Positions 1 through 7,554 of a DNA stretch of 21,564 bases are shown here, piece after piece. The notes under the pieces are model-generated. The model searched no databases, was not told the DNA's origin, and saw nothing but the letters and a program-made list of their open reading frames with translations. Source of the stretch: an uncultured Oscillospiraceae bacterium (GTDB lineage Bacteria > Bacillota > Clostridia > Oscillospirales > Oscillospiraceae); the NCBI GenBank assembly GCA_905233785.1, contig CAJOCV010000028.1, positions 1 to 21,564 of the forward strand. The letters run 5' to 3'. Position 1 is the stretch's first letter, and the number at the start of each line of letters is the position of its first letter. A program made the position numbers and the translations under genes.

Positions 1-18
1 AAAACGGATTCCCATTTG

Positions 19-63
19 TTTTTCGCCTTGCGAGGCGAAAAATCAGAGGCGTTCCCCCTCTGA
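19..63. repeat. Two tandem hairpins, possible intergenic repeat
   Basis: Two perfect inverted repeats lie back to back. The first has 10-bp arms (19-28 and 33-42) around a TGCG tetraloop; its arms begin and end in T5/A5 runs, so it could act as a terminator in either direction. The second has 7-bp arms (43-49 and 57-63) with a 7-base loop. No gene overlaps them. They may be the terminator of a gene outside the window, or a dispersed extragenic palindrome. One copy cannot distinguish these. Confidence 0.5.
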
Positions 64-103
64 ACTCCCCCCGTACTCCGGGTAGACTGAATAGATACGG
101 ATC

Positions 104-139
104 GTCAAAAAACCGGGGCTGCCTTCAAAGGCGGCCCCG
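104..139 (-). terminator. Rho-independent terminator of the two-component operon
   Basis: Read on the minus strand, a GC-rich stem (114-124 with 129-139, one G-U pair) is followed directly by a run of six T. It starts a few bases past the stop codon of the DUF624 gene, so it ends the leftward sensor kinase, response regulator and DUF624 transcript. Confidence 0.85.
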
Positions 140-143
140 AACC

Positions 144-809
144 TTATTCTGTTGTATCGTCCTGAGACGCTTCTTCCTTCTCTTCCGGCTCTTCCTCCTC
201 AGACGGAAGCAGCTCCGGCGCCTGGGCAGACAGAGCCTTCAAAAGCAGACCGGAGGCCAGATAAACCGGGCCGGAAAAGCCGATGAACAGGAAAATGGGA
301 AGCAGAAATCTGGAGAGCGCGAAAGCGGCAGCGTAGAGCAGGGTCACGAGAGCCGTTGTGCCGGCATGGATGAGGGAAAGGATCAGCGCGTTTTTCATCT
401 GCGGCAGCAGCCGATTCTCCAGCCAGGCCAGCATGGGAAAGAGATAGACAAAGCACAGGTAAGCGACGGCGCCTATGAGAAAGGCCAGAACGCGCGCCGC
501 CGTGCCGAGCGCGCCGCGATCGGCGTAAAAGTTGAAATCTACATAGAGCATGACGCCGACAAACAGGAAAAGCAGCCAGGCGACCGTGCTCTTTTTCCAG
601 CCTTCGGCAAAGGCGTGAAAGTAGGTCGAGCCGATCTCGGAAATGGTATCCAGGCGCAGCTTGCGGCAGACGGTAAACATCGCGCTCAGCCCGGCGCCGA
701 TGGTAACGATGGGGATGCTGGTCAACAGGAAAAGAAGCTGAAGGAATACGAGATCGGTGATGCGGGAGAGGGCCGCAGTCACCTTGTTGTCTTCATTCAG
801 ATGGAACAT
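144..809 (-). CDS. DUF624 (YesL-like) membrane protein
   Basis: This 221-residue protein matches the DUF624/YesL family. The N-terminus has the family pattern: a short polar start, then a hydrophobic helix running into 'SIPIVTIG' (about residues 32-39), and a cytoplasmic stretch with 'FAEGWKKST' around 67-75. About five membrane segments are visible, followed by a strongly acidic tail of about 22 residues (200-221) rich in Glu. Family members commonly sit beside YesM/YesN systems and LplABC importers; their biochemical role is not established. The start ATG has an AAGGAG site just upstream and overlaps the end of the response regulator gene by 17 bp, so the two are probably translationally coupled. 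The gene is the last of the leftward operon, before the terminator at 104-139. The family call is firm; the function is unknown. Confidence 0.85.
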   Translation of the reverse strand: MFHLNEDNKVTAALSRITDLVFLQLLFLLTSIPIVTIGAGLSAMFTVCRKLRLDTISEIGSTYFHAFAEGWKKSTVAWLLFLFVGVMLYVDFNFYADRGALGTAARVLAFLIGAVAYLCFVYLFPMLAWLENRLLPQMKNALILSLIHAGTTALVTLLYAAAFALSRFLLPIFLFIGFSGPVYLASGLLLKALSAQAPELLPSEEEEPEEKEEASQDDTTE

Positions 810-2085
810 TTCCCTTCTCCTTTCCGTCCTTTCCGCGCTCCTGGGAAGGCGTCAGATGATAGGTCTCGCGATAGACCTTGCTGAAATAGGCAAAGCTGTC
901 AAAGCCGCATTTCTGGGATATTTCGCCGATCGGCATCTTGGTGCTGCGAAGCAGGCGGCGGGCGTGCTCCATTTTGACGGAGTTGATGAGCTCCTTGATC
1001 GTCATGTTTTCGGTCGTTTTCACCACAAAGCTGACATGATCCGGGGAAAGGTGGAGACTGTCCGCGATGTCCTGACGCGAGATCGGCTCGGCCATGTGAT
1101 TGAGAATATAGCTGCGGATCTGCCCGATATACTGCAGATAGCGGTTTTGCCCGACGACAGCGCCGAGGACGTCATCCTGCCGGAAGGGACAGAACACAGG
1201 CTGTGATGCGGCAGAAGCCCCCCGCTCCTGTTGGAGAAGAAGGTTCATGGCGTCCTTCAAAAAGCGCAGCTGCGCAGCGGTACAGACCAGTCCGGCGGAG
1301 CAGCCCGCTTTGACGGAGGCCTCTTTCAGCGGCACGGAGAGCAGCGGCAGAGGCGACTCGGGGAGGGGCATGAACAAAAGCGCAAAGAACCGGCTTTCCG
1401 CCAGAAAGCAGGAGAAACCGGTGACGTCCAGCTCCCGGGTCAGCTGCTTGTAATACAGCCTGCAGAGCAGCGCAAAGGACCCGGACGGATCCTCTCGTGA
1501 GGGAGGGACAAAAAGCGAGAACAAAAAGCAAGGCGTGGTCTCGCTGCAGGGAAGGCCGAAATGCCGCAGCTGCTGCAGCCGTTTTTCCAGCTCCTGGGGA
1601 TAGAGAAGGGAGGTTTCATAATCCGGCCAGCCCTCCAGCAGTGAGCTGAGCACGATATTGCCGGCGGCTGCGCTGAGCTGCTGATGGGAGTCCGAAGTCT
1701 GATGAAGCCGCTTGAGGCGTATCGCCTCAAGCGCTTTTTTGACGGAGGCGATGATATCCTCGAAGCGCGCCGGCTGTACCACATAGTCAAAGACGTTCAG
1801 CGTGATGGCCCGTTTGGCATAGAAAAAATCCGCGTGCGCCGTCAGCAGGATGCACTCAAAATCATAGCCCTCCTTCCGTGCCCAGGAGAGAAGGGAGAGC
1901 CCGTCTTCATTGGGCATTTCAATGTCGGAGAGCACGAGATCCACACTGTGCTCGGAGAGGATCTTCCGCGCTCTGGCCGCGCTGGTGGCGGTCAGCACGG
2001 AGGTGAAGCCCAGAATATTCCAGTCAATTCCGGAGGTCAATGCGGAGAGGATACTGGGCTGGTCGTCGATCAGAAGAACGGTCAT
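793..2085 (-). CDS. YesN-type response regulator, REC plus AraC-type HTH
   Basis: This 430-residue regulator has an N-terminal receiver domain (about 1-120) with the acidic pair D7/D8, phosphoacceptor D54 in 'LSDIEMP' and T82 in 'LLTAH'. A middle region (about 140-300) is not recognised. The C-terminus (about 320-417) is an AraC-type double helix-turn-helix, including 'ISRQDIADSLHLSPDHVS' and 'IGEISQKCGFDSFAYFSKVYR'. The usual receiver lysine before the cis-proline is replaced by Q104 ('YVVQPA'). The gene follows the sensor kinase with a 4-bp ATGA overlap and has an AAAGGAGG site five bases before its ATG, so the two are coupled. It probably activates the divergent importer operon, as is known for YesN/LplR-type regulators; the target is inferred from position. 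Confidence 0.92.
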   Translation of the reverse strand: MTVLLIDDQPSILSALTSGIDWNILGFTSVLTATSAARARKILSEHSVDLVLSDIEMPNEDGLSLLSWARKEGYDFECILLTAHADFFYAKRAITLNVFDYVVQPARFEDIIASVKKALEAIRLKRLHQTSDSHQQLSAAAGNIVLSSLLEGWPDYETSLLYPQELEKRLQQLRHFGLPCSETTPCFLFSLFVPPSREDPSGSFALLCRLYYKQLTRELDVTGFSCFLAESRFFALLFMPLPESPLPLLSVPLKEASVKAGCSAGLVCTAAQLRFLKDAMNLLLQQERGASAASQPVFCPFRQDDVLGAVVGQNRYLQYIGQIRSYILNHMAEPISRQDIADSLHLSPDHVSFVVKTTENMTIKELINSVKMEHARRLLRSTKMPIGEISQKCGFDSFAYFSKVYRETYHLTPSQERGKDGKEKGNVPSE

Positions 2086-3704
2086 AACAGCCTCCTTTCC
2101 CGGTCAGGCGGAACCTGAACGGGGAATTGAACAGTCACGGTGGCAAGATGATCTTCATTGGAGAAAGACAGAGAAAACGCATCCTGATACAGCAGCCACA
2201 TCCGGTAACGGACGTTTGCGATGCCTACCCTGTCGCTCCTGTATTGAAAGGCGTTGACCGGTTCGGCGTTCAGCTCGGCGATGACATCCTCGGAAAAGAG
2301 GCTGCTGTTTTGGATCCGCAGGAGAAGGCGTGCGTCGTCCCCCTCTCCCGAGAGGGATGCGGAAATACGGATCCGGATCTCATCCTCATCCAGACGGTGC
2401 TTGATGCAGTTTTCCACAAAGGTCAGGATGCTCAGCGGGAGACAGGGAATCAGCATGGCCTCCTCCGGCACATCGAGTTCCAGCCGGATCTCGCTGTACA
2501 GACAGCGGCACAGCTCCACATAGCTGCCGACGGAGTGCAGCTCTTCCCGGACAGTGACCAGCCGGTTGACGTCCTGGAAGGAATAGCGAAAATACTCCGA
2601 AAGAGAAATCGCAATGGACTGGATCTTGTCATCCGCATGGATCTGGGCCAGGAAGTTAATGGTTTTCAGGCAGTTCAGGTAGAAGTGCGGGCGGATCTGC
2701 ATCTGCAGATACTGCATCTTCGCCTGCATGGCCTCAGCCTGATGGCGCATGGTTTTCTCTTCGGCGTCCCGAATCGAATCCAGCATGGCGTCGAACCCGG
2801 TATAAAACTGATTGATCTCCACGATATTGCTGTTCTGCCTGATCCGGAAGCTGCCGTCGCCCGCGGCGACCTTCTGAAAAGCGTCGGAAATCAGCAGCAG
2901 CGGGGAGAGCAGGATTTTCTGGATATATCGGAACAGGATAAATACAAGGACAAAGAGGAAAAACAGCGCAAGGATCGAAATCAGCTGAAAAAGATTGAAG
3001 CCGGTGAATTCCATCCGCGACGGAATCGTATAGGAGAGCGCCAGCGGGTTCTTCTCGGAAACGGCTGTGATGACGGCGCGGCCGACGGGAGCTTCTTCCG
3101 GCGCATAGAACAGCGGATCACCGGAGACGCTTCGGCAAAGGTCGCGGTAATTCTCCGCGTCAGAGGGCCGGATGAAGACCGAAAGCGAACCGTAGCGCTC
3201 ACGGATCGTGTAGCGGAGCAGAAGACCCTGGTCTGTGGAAACAGGGAGGAGCTCCTCCGTCCGGTGCTCCTCGGGGACGACCCATTCGGTCTCGGTGATC
3301 AGATCCTGATCCTCCCGCGAGGTGCTGAAGCAAAAGCGAAAGCTGCGGTCCAGCTGACTATTATATAAAGTTGCGCCGATCGGCTCGGCATATACGGAAA
3401 GATTGCTTTGCAGGTCAGACAGGACGCGCTCCGCACTCCCTGTGACGATTTCCTGGCCGCTCGAGTTGCTGAAATACAGGAAGTCCATGGTCTGCACAGC
3501 GTCCATGCTCCCGCGCTTGATGGAGTACACATGGTCGTCGACCGAGCGCAGCACCGCCTGCTCGTCGCGGAGCATGGAGTTGTAGTTATAGTCGTAATTG
3601 CGGATCAGCGTATAGGAAAACAGAATGAACGAGATGACGAGAAAGGGGATCGTGACGGACACCAGCAATCGCCGGACGACAACCGAGACATGCAGTTTTT
3701 TTAT
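2082..3704 (-). CDS. YesM-type sensor histidine kinase (probable ATA start)
   Basis: This is a membrane sensor kinase of about 540 residues. In order it has a TM helix near the N-terminus, an extracellular sensor region of about 200 residues, a second TM helix (about 239-261 from the ATA start), a HAMP-like linker, a His_kinase domain with H340 in 'QIRPHFYLNCLKTI', and an ATPase domain with N432 in 'TFVENCIKH' and 'VGIANVRYRM'. The usual DxGxG motif is not visible; the matching stretch reads 'LLRIQNSSLF'. The open frame extends upstream to a TTG at 3776 with an ATG at 3749, but neither has a ribosome binding site and both lie inside a consensus promoter. GGAGGGAG stands five bases before an in-frame ATA at 3704, which would give an N-terminus of MKKLHVS. 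An in-frame CTG at 3695 is the alternative. The gene is first in the leftward operon. Confidence 0.88.
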   Translation of the reverse strand: MKKLHVSVVVRRLLVSVTIPFLVISFILFSYTLIRNYDYNYNSMLRDEQAVLRSVDDHVYSIKRGSMDAVQTMDFLYFSNSSGQEIVTGSAERVLSDLQSNLSVYAEPIGATLYNSQLDRSFRFCFSTSREDQDLITETEWVVPEEHRTEELLPVSTDQGLLLRYTIRERYGSLSVFIRPSDAENYRDLCRSVSGDPLFYAPEEAPVGRAVITAVSEKNPLALSYTIPSRMEFTGFNLFQLISILALFFLFVLVFILFRYIQKILLSPLLLISDAFQKVAAGDGSFRIRQNSNIVEINQFYTGFDAMLDSIRDAEEKTMRHQAEAMQAKMQYLQMQIRPHFYLNCLKTINFLAQIHADDKIQSIAISLSEYFRYSFQDVNRLVTVREELHSVGSYVELCRCLYSEIRLELDVPEEAMLIPCLPLSILTFVENCIKHRLDEDEIRIRISASLSGEGDDARLLLRIQNSSLFSEDVIAELNAEPVNAFQYRSDRVGIANVRYRMWLLYQDAFSLSFSNEDHLATVTVQFPVQVPPDRERRLL

Positions 3705-3720
3705 GGCTTCTCCCTCCCTC
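3702..3720 (-). promoter_or_regulatory. Ribosome binding site pointing to an ATA start codon
   Basis: The minus strand reads GAGGGAGGGAG at 3720-3710, then five bases, then ATA in frame with the kinase. No ATG, GTG or TTG lies at a useful distance in that frame. The one nearby ATG (3697-3695) is out of frame and closes after a short run. Confidence 0.55.
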
Positions 3721-3747
3721 AGACCGTTTTGTTTCTCTGATAAGGCC

Positions 3748-3776
3748 ATTATAAAGGTTTCGGATTCCTGTTTCAA
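3748..3776 (-). promoter_or_regulatory. Consensus sigma-A promoter for the two-component operon
   Basis: On the minus strand, TTGAAA (3776-3771) is followed by exactly 17 bases and then a perfect TATAAT (3753-3748). Transcription would begin near 3741, which excludes the TTG and ATG start candidates of the sensor kinase at 3776 and 3749 for transcripts from this promoter. Confidence 0.75.
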
Positions 3777-3791
3777 GCAAAGCGGAATAAT

Positions 3792-3821
3792 TTATAATCT
3801 GCAGCCGAGATTGTTATAATC
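3792..3821. promoter_or_regulatory. Direct repeat TTATAATC x2, candidate operator in the divergent region
   Basis: TTATAATC occurs at 3792-3799 and 3814-3821, a 22-bp step that puts both copies on the same helical face. A partial third copy (TATAATC) lies at 3892-3898. Tandem sites about two turns apart suit AraC-type regulators such as the adjacent YesN protein. The repeats also resemble -10 boxes, so they could instead be promoter elements. Confidence 0.35.
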
Positions 3822-3841
3822 GGAGGAACACATCATAAAAA

Positions 3842-3870
3842 TTGACAATGAATGCCACGGTTTTTTTATA
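3842..3870 (+). promoter_or_regulatory. Candidate promoter of the importer operon
   Basis: A consensus TTGACA (3842-3847) is followed by 17 bases and TTTATA (3865-3870), with TTATAG as an 18-base alternative. A perfect TATAAT at 3892-3897, nearer the gene, lacks a clear -35 box and could be a second, activator-dependent promoter. Confidence 0.5.
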
Positions 3871-3932
3871 GATAACGAGGGGGTAAATTTGTATAATCAG
3901 TACGAAATAACCTGGAGAGAGGAGCGGTGTTT

Positions 3933-4907
3933 ATGGTCAAAACGCCATCAAAACCTCCCAAGCACAGCGGATACATAGAACACGGCGGCTTCAAGGGCTA
4001 TCTGCACAATCAGGCGCTGGATATCAAAAGAAACCCCGTTATCTATCTTTTCCTGCTGGTCATCCTCGCCTATTTTGCCATCTTCAATTATGCCCCGATG
4101 GTCGGTCTTCTGATGGCCTTTGAGAAGTATTCGCCGGCCAAAGGCCTGTTTGGAAGCAAATGGGTCGGACTGGACAACTTCAAAGCCTTCTTCGGCAGCC
4201 CTTATTTCGGCCGCACCATCCGCAACACGGTCGGCATCGGCGTGCTCGATCTGCTCATCAACTTCCCCGCGCCGATCATCTTCGCGCTGCTGCTGAACGA
4301 GATCCACAACAAGTTCTTCAAGAAGACCGTTCAGACCATCAGCTACATGCCCTACTTCATCTCCGCGGTCGTGGCCTGCGGCCTGGTCGTCACCTTCATC
4401 GAGGCGGGCGGCCCGATCTCCCAGTTCGTCGCTGACATCACGGGCGGTGAGCCGGTGAACCTGATGAACGACAAAAAGAACTTCTGGGGCATTTACGTGA
4501 CGATGAACCTGTGGCAGGGCCTGGGCTACGGCTCGATCATCTATCTGTCCGCCCTGAGCTCGGTGGACCAGGAGCTGTACGAAGCGGCCTATGTGGACGG
4601 CGCCGGGCGCTGGAAGCAGTGCATCCACGTCACGATCCCCGGCATCATGCCGATGGTCCTGATGATGCTGATCCTCCGTATGGGCGCCATCTTCGCCGTC
4701 GGCGCGGACAAGATCCTGCTTCTGTATTCGCCCGCCAACTATGAGTATTCCGACGTCATCAACACCTACACGTACCGCATCGGTATCCTGGACAGCAACT
4801 ACGGCCTGTCTGCCGCGGTCGGCCTCTTCAACTCCATCGTGGGCACGACAATGCTCGTCATCACGAACAAGATCACGAAGAAGCTGTCCGGCTCCAGCCT
4901 GTTTTAA
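3933..4907 (+). CDS. Sugar ABC transporter permease, LplB/YtcP type
   Basis: This 324-residue inner-membrane permease belongs to the CUT1-type oligosaccharide importers (LplB family). It has about six hydrophobic helices, the first at about residues 35-58 ('IYLFLLVILAYFAIFNYAPM'). The cytoplasmic EAA loop that contacts the ATPase begins at E217 ('EAAYVDGAGRWKQCIHVTIPG'). The ATG at 3933 was chosen because GGAG ends eight bases before it; an in-frame GTG at 3927 is only two bases from the site. It is the first gene of the importer operon, and the second permease follows 11 bases after its stop. No ATPase gene is present in the window. Such systems normally borrow a shared MsmX-type ATPase encoded elsewhere. 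The substrate cannot be read from the sequence. Confidence 0.93.
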   Translation: MVKTPSKPPKHSGYIEHGGFKGYLHNQALDIKRNPVIYLFLLVILAYFAIFNYAPMVGLLMAFEKYSPAKGLFGSKWVGLDNFKAFFGSPYFGRTIRNTVGIGVLDLLINFPAPIIFALLLNEIHNKFFKKTVQTISYMPYFISAVVACGLVVTFIEAGGPISQFVADITGGEPVNLMNDKKNFWGIYVTMNLWQGLGYGSIIYLSALSSVDQELYEAAYVDGAGRWKQCIHVTIPGIMPMVLMMLILRMGAIFAVGADKILLLYSPANYEYSDVINTYTYRIGILDSNYGLSAAVGLFNSIVGTTMLVITNKITKKLSGSSLF

Positions 4908-4918
4908 GGAGGATCGCC

Positions 4919-5803
4919 ATGAAACAGAAACTAACGGCTTCCCGTGTCGTCTTCCTGGTCATCGCGGTGCTGATCCTGCTGGCGATCGCCGCGGTCTGCC
5001 TCATGCCGATCTGGCACGTGATCATGGTCTCCGTCAGCAATCCGACCGCCGTGACGAGCCACAAGGGGCTGGTGCTCTGGCGCCTGCGGAACTTCGACTT
5101 CCAGGCCTATAAAATCATCTTCCAGTACAAGAGCCTCTGGAACGGCTATCTGAACACGCTCTTCTACATTGTCCTGTCCTGCGTCATCACCGGCTTTTTG
5201 ACGGTGATCGCCGGCTTCGTGTTCTCCCGCCGCCGCTTCCGCTACCGCAACGCCTTCATGCTCATCATCTCCTTCACCATGCTCTTCAACGGCGGCATGA
5301 TCCCGACCTACATGGTCATCCGCAAGCTCGGCATGATCGACACGATCTGGGCCATGGTTCTGCCCGGCGCGCTGAACGTGTTCAACATCATCCTGATGCG
5401 GACCTCCATGCAGGGCATCGCGGACGCGCTGGAGGAGGCCGCCAGACTCGACGGCGCCAACGAATTCGTCACCATGTTCAAGGTCATCCTTCCGCTCTGC
5501 AAAGCGACCTTCGCCGTCATCATCCTCTTCACCGTCGTTGGCAAATGGAACGACTTTATGTCCGCCCTGCTGTATCTGCCCACGAAGACGCAGCTCTATC
5601 CGCTGCAGATGGAGATCCGCACGATCCTGTTCCAGAGCACGAAGCAGATCAGCTCCTCCGCGGACGCCGCCTCCATGAACGTATATTCCCGCAACATCCA
5701 GTACGCCGTCATCGTGGTGTCCACGCTCCCGATCCTGATGGTTTATCCCTTCGTCCAGAAGTATTTCGTCACCGGTATGACCGTCGGCGCCGTCAAGGCC
5801 TGA
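4919..5803 (+). CDS. Sugar ABC transporter permease, LplC/YtcP type
   Basis: This 294-residue permease is the partner of the preceding one. It begins with a long hydrophobic helix (about residues 10-32), has the family's 'MLFNGGMIPTYMVIRKLGM' segment, and carries the EAA loop from about E172 ('EEAARLDGANEFVTMFKVILP'). It ends with the typical 'YFVTGMTVGAVKA' tail, which supports a complete protein. The ATG has AAGGAGG six bases upstream, overlapping the stop codon of the first permease gene. Together the two permeases would form the heterodimeric channel of an oligosaccharide importer. Confidence 0.93.
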   Translation: MKQKLTASRVVFLVIAVLILLAIAAVCLMPIWHVIMVSVSNPTAVTSHKGLVLWRLRNFDFQAYKIIFQYKSLWNGYLNTLFYIVLSCVITGFLTVIAGFVFSRRRFRYRNAFMLIISFTMLFNGGMIPTYMVIRKLGMIDTIWAMVLPGALNVFNIILMRTSMQGIADALEEAARLDGANEFVTMFKVILPLCKATFAVIILFTVVGKWNDFMSALLYLPTKTQLYPLQMEIRTILFQSTKQISSSADAASMNVYSRNIQYAVIVVSTLPILMVYPFVQKYFVTGMTVGAVKA

Positions 5804-5835
5804 CATGTTATAAAATCTTAAAAAGGAGAAGACAT

Positions 5836-7494
5836 ATGAAAAGATTTCTCGCACTGACTCTGGCCGTCCTGATGGCTATGACCCTCCTGACCGGCTGCGG
5901 CGGCTCCGACAAGCCCGCTGCCGGCTCCGACCAGCCCGCCGCCCAGGGCGCCAGCGCCCAGCCCGCCGAAAACCTGCCCCTGAAAGAACTGAGCCTCCCT
6001 CTGTGTGAAGAGAAGCAGGAGCTCACCGTATGGCTCGCCTACAGCGGCACCGTCATGAAGGACCTCAATGAGATCGAGGGCGTCAAGGCGATGGAGGAGC
6101 TCACGAATGTCCACATCAACTGGATCCCCGTCAACCAGGACGACATGGTTCAGAAGTTCGGTACGCTGATCGCCTCCGGCGATCTGCCCGATATCATCTA
6201 TCCCAACTACTATCCCGGCGGCTATGAGGCCGGTGTGGAAGACGGCATCATCCACCCCGACATGGACTACTACATCCGCAACTACATGCCCAACTACATG
6301 TCGCTCCTGAACAGCAACGAGCAGCTCAAGCGTGAGGCGACTGCCGACTCCGGCAAGATGCTCGTCGCCAAGTGCATCGTCGGCCAGGCCAACACCGTCG
6401 AGTCCGAAGGCACTTACATGGGTCTTGCCTACCGCGCCGACCTGCTGGAGCAGCTCGGGATGGACGTGCCCACCACCATTGACGAGTGGCACGACGTGCT
6501 CGTCGCTGCCAAGAAGGCCGGCATCAAGTATCCCTTTGTTCTGGATACGGACGGCGGCTCCGCGCTTGCCTGCTCCTGGGGCGTCGGCACCCAGAGCGGC
6601 GACCGTGAGTTCCTGCAGGTTGAAGACGACAAGGTCGTCTGCGGCCAGGCGAAGGACTCCTGGAAGGGCTATCTGGACACCATGAAGCAGTGGTACGCCG
6701 AGGGTCTCATCAACCCCAACTTCACCAACTTCCACTTCTATCTCGACACTCCCGCCTCCGTTCAGAGCAACGAGAGCATTCTCTACAGCATGGTTCTCTC
6801 CGCCTTCACCGGCAACAACTACGCCAGCTTCCATATGATCGACAACCCCGACGCGTTCCTGCAGCCCATTGTGGCGCCCGCTCTCAATCCCGGCGATGAG
6901 CCGATGCAGTGGGGCGACCGCAAGATCGGCAAGGAAGGCTGCTTCATCAGCGCCACCTGCAAGAATCCCGAGCTGGCCGCCCAGTGGCTCGACTTCCAGT
7001 ACTCCCAGCAGGGCCAGCTTCTCAACTGGTACGGCATTGAGGACGTTACCTACACCTTTGACGAGAACGGCGAGCCCCAGTTCACCGATTTCGTTCTGAA
7101 CAATGCCGAAGGCATGCCGCCGAAGGATTTCCTCCAGCGCTACGCGCTCAACGAGGGCGAGTCCTTCCTCGGCAAGCACGACATCTCCGCCAGCTGGAAG
7201 ATTTCCGCCGCTCAGACCGAAGGCCCCAACTATCAGCTTGAGGCCGTCAAAATCTGGTCCTCTCCCGAGAAGAACGTCTACCTGACCAACAGTCTGACGC
7301 TGACCGCAGAAGAGAGCGCCATCAACAGCAAGTTCACGGACGTTCTGACCATGATCGATGAGTACACCATCGGCTACATCACCGGACAGGATGTGAAGCC
7401 TTTCGAGGAGTACGTGAAGGATCTGTACGCCTACGGCCTCCAGGACGTTCTTGACGTCTATCAGGCTGCTTACGATCGCTACCTGGCCAGATAA
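5836..7494 (+). CDS. Lipoprotein sugar-binding protein of the importer, LplA type
   Basis: This 552-residue extracellular solute-binding protein starts with a lipoprotein signal peptide: basic MKR, a hydrophobic core, and the lipobox LLTGC with C21 as the lipidated residue. A flexible linker rich in Gly, Ser, Ala, Pro and Gln (about 22-47) follows, then the long binding domain typical of LplA-type proteins, including the early 'LTVWLAYSG' strand. The reading frame is open further upstream into the permease gene, but the signal peptide and an AAAAGGAG site before the ATG at 5836 fix the start. It would be anchored on the outer face of the membrane and deliver the sugar to the two permeases. 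It is the last gene before the terminator at 7511-7545. Substrate specificity cannot be assigned. Confidence 0.93.
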   Translation: MKRFLALTLAVLMAMTLLTGCGGSDKPAAGSDQPAAQGASAQPAENLPLKELSLPLCEEKQELTVWLAYSGTVMKDLNEIEGVKAMEELTNVHINWIPVNQDDMVQKFGTLIASGDLPDIIYPNYYPGGYEAGVEDGIIHPDMDYYIRNYMPNYMSLLNSNEQLKREATADSGKMLVAKCIVGQANTVESEGTYMGLAYRADLLEQLGMDVPTTIDEWHDVLVAAKKAGIKYPFVLDTDGGSALACSWGVGTQSGDREFLQVEDDKVVCGQAKDSWKGYLDTMKQWYAEGLINPNFTNFHFYLDTPASVQSNESILYSMVLSAFTGNNYASFHMIDNPDAFLQPIVAPALNPGDEPMQWGDRKIGKEGCFISATCKNPELAAQWLDFQYSQQGQLLNWYGIEDVTYTFDENGEPQFTDFVLNNAEGMPPKDFLQRYALNEGESFLGKHDISASWKISAAQTEGPNYQLEAVKIWSSPEKNVYLTNSLTLTAEESAINSKFTDVLTMIDEYTIGYITGQDVKPFEEYVKDLYAYGLQDVLDVYQAAYDRYLAR

Positions 7495-7510
7495 TCAAAC
7501 AATTCAGCGA

Positions 7511-7545
7511 AAGCCGGGCGTTCTGATACAGCGCCCGGCTTTTTC
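7511..7545 (+). terminator. Rho-independent terminator after the importer operon
   Basis: AGCCGGGCG (7512-7520) pairs perfectly with CGCCCGGCT (7532-7540) across an 11-base loop and is followed by a run of T. It should separate the importer transcript from the GH3-exporter operon, which therefore needs its own promoter. Confidence 0.9.
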
Positions 7546-7554
7546 AATGATCTT

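Noticed and set aside
2127..3368. A 413-codon plus-strand frame opposite the sensor kinase
   Set aside because: It has no known domain and lies within the kinase gene, which carries clear H-box and N-box motifs.
3777..3932. Catabolite-response (cre) site upstream of the importer
   Set aside because: No stretch matches the TGNNANCGNTNNCA pattern in this region or upstream of the GH5 gene.
5545..5835. N-terminal extension of the binding protein into the permease gene
   Set aside because: A lipoprotein signal peptide and a good ribosome binding site fix the start at 5836.
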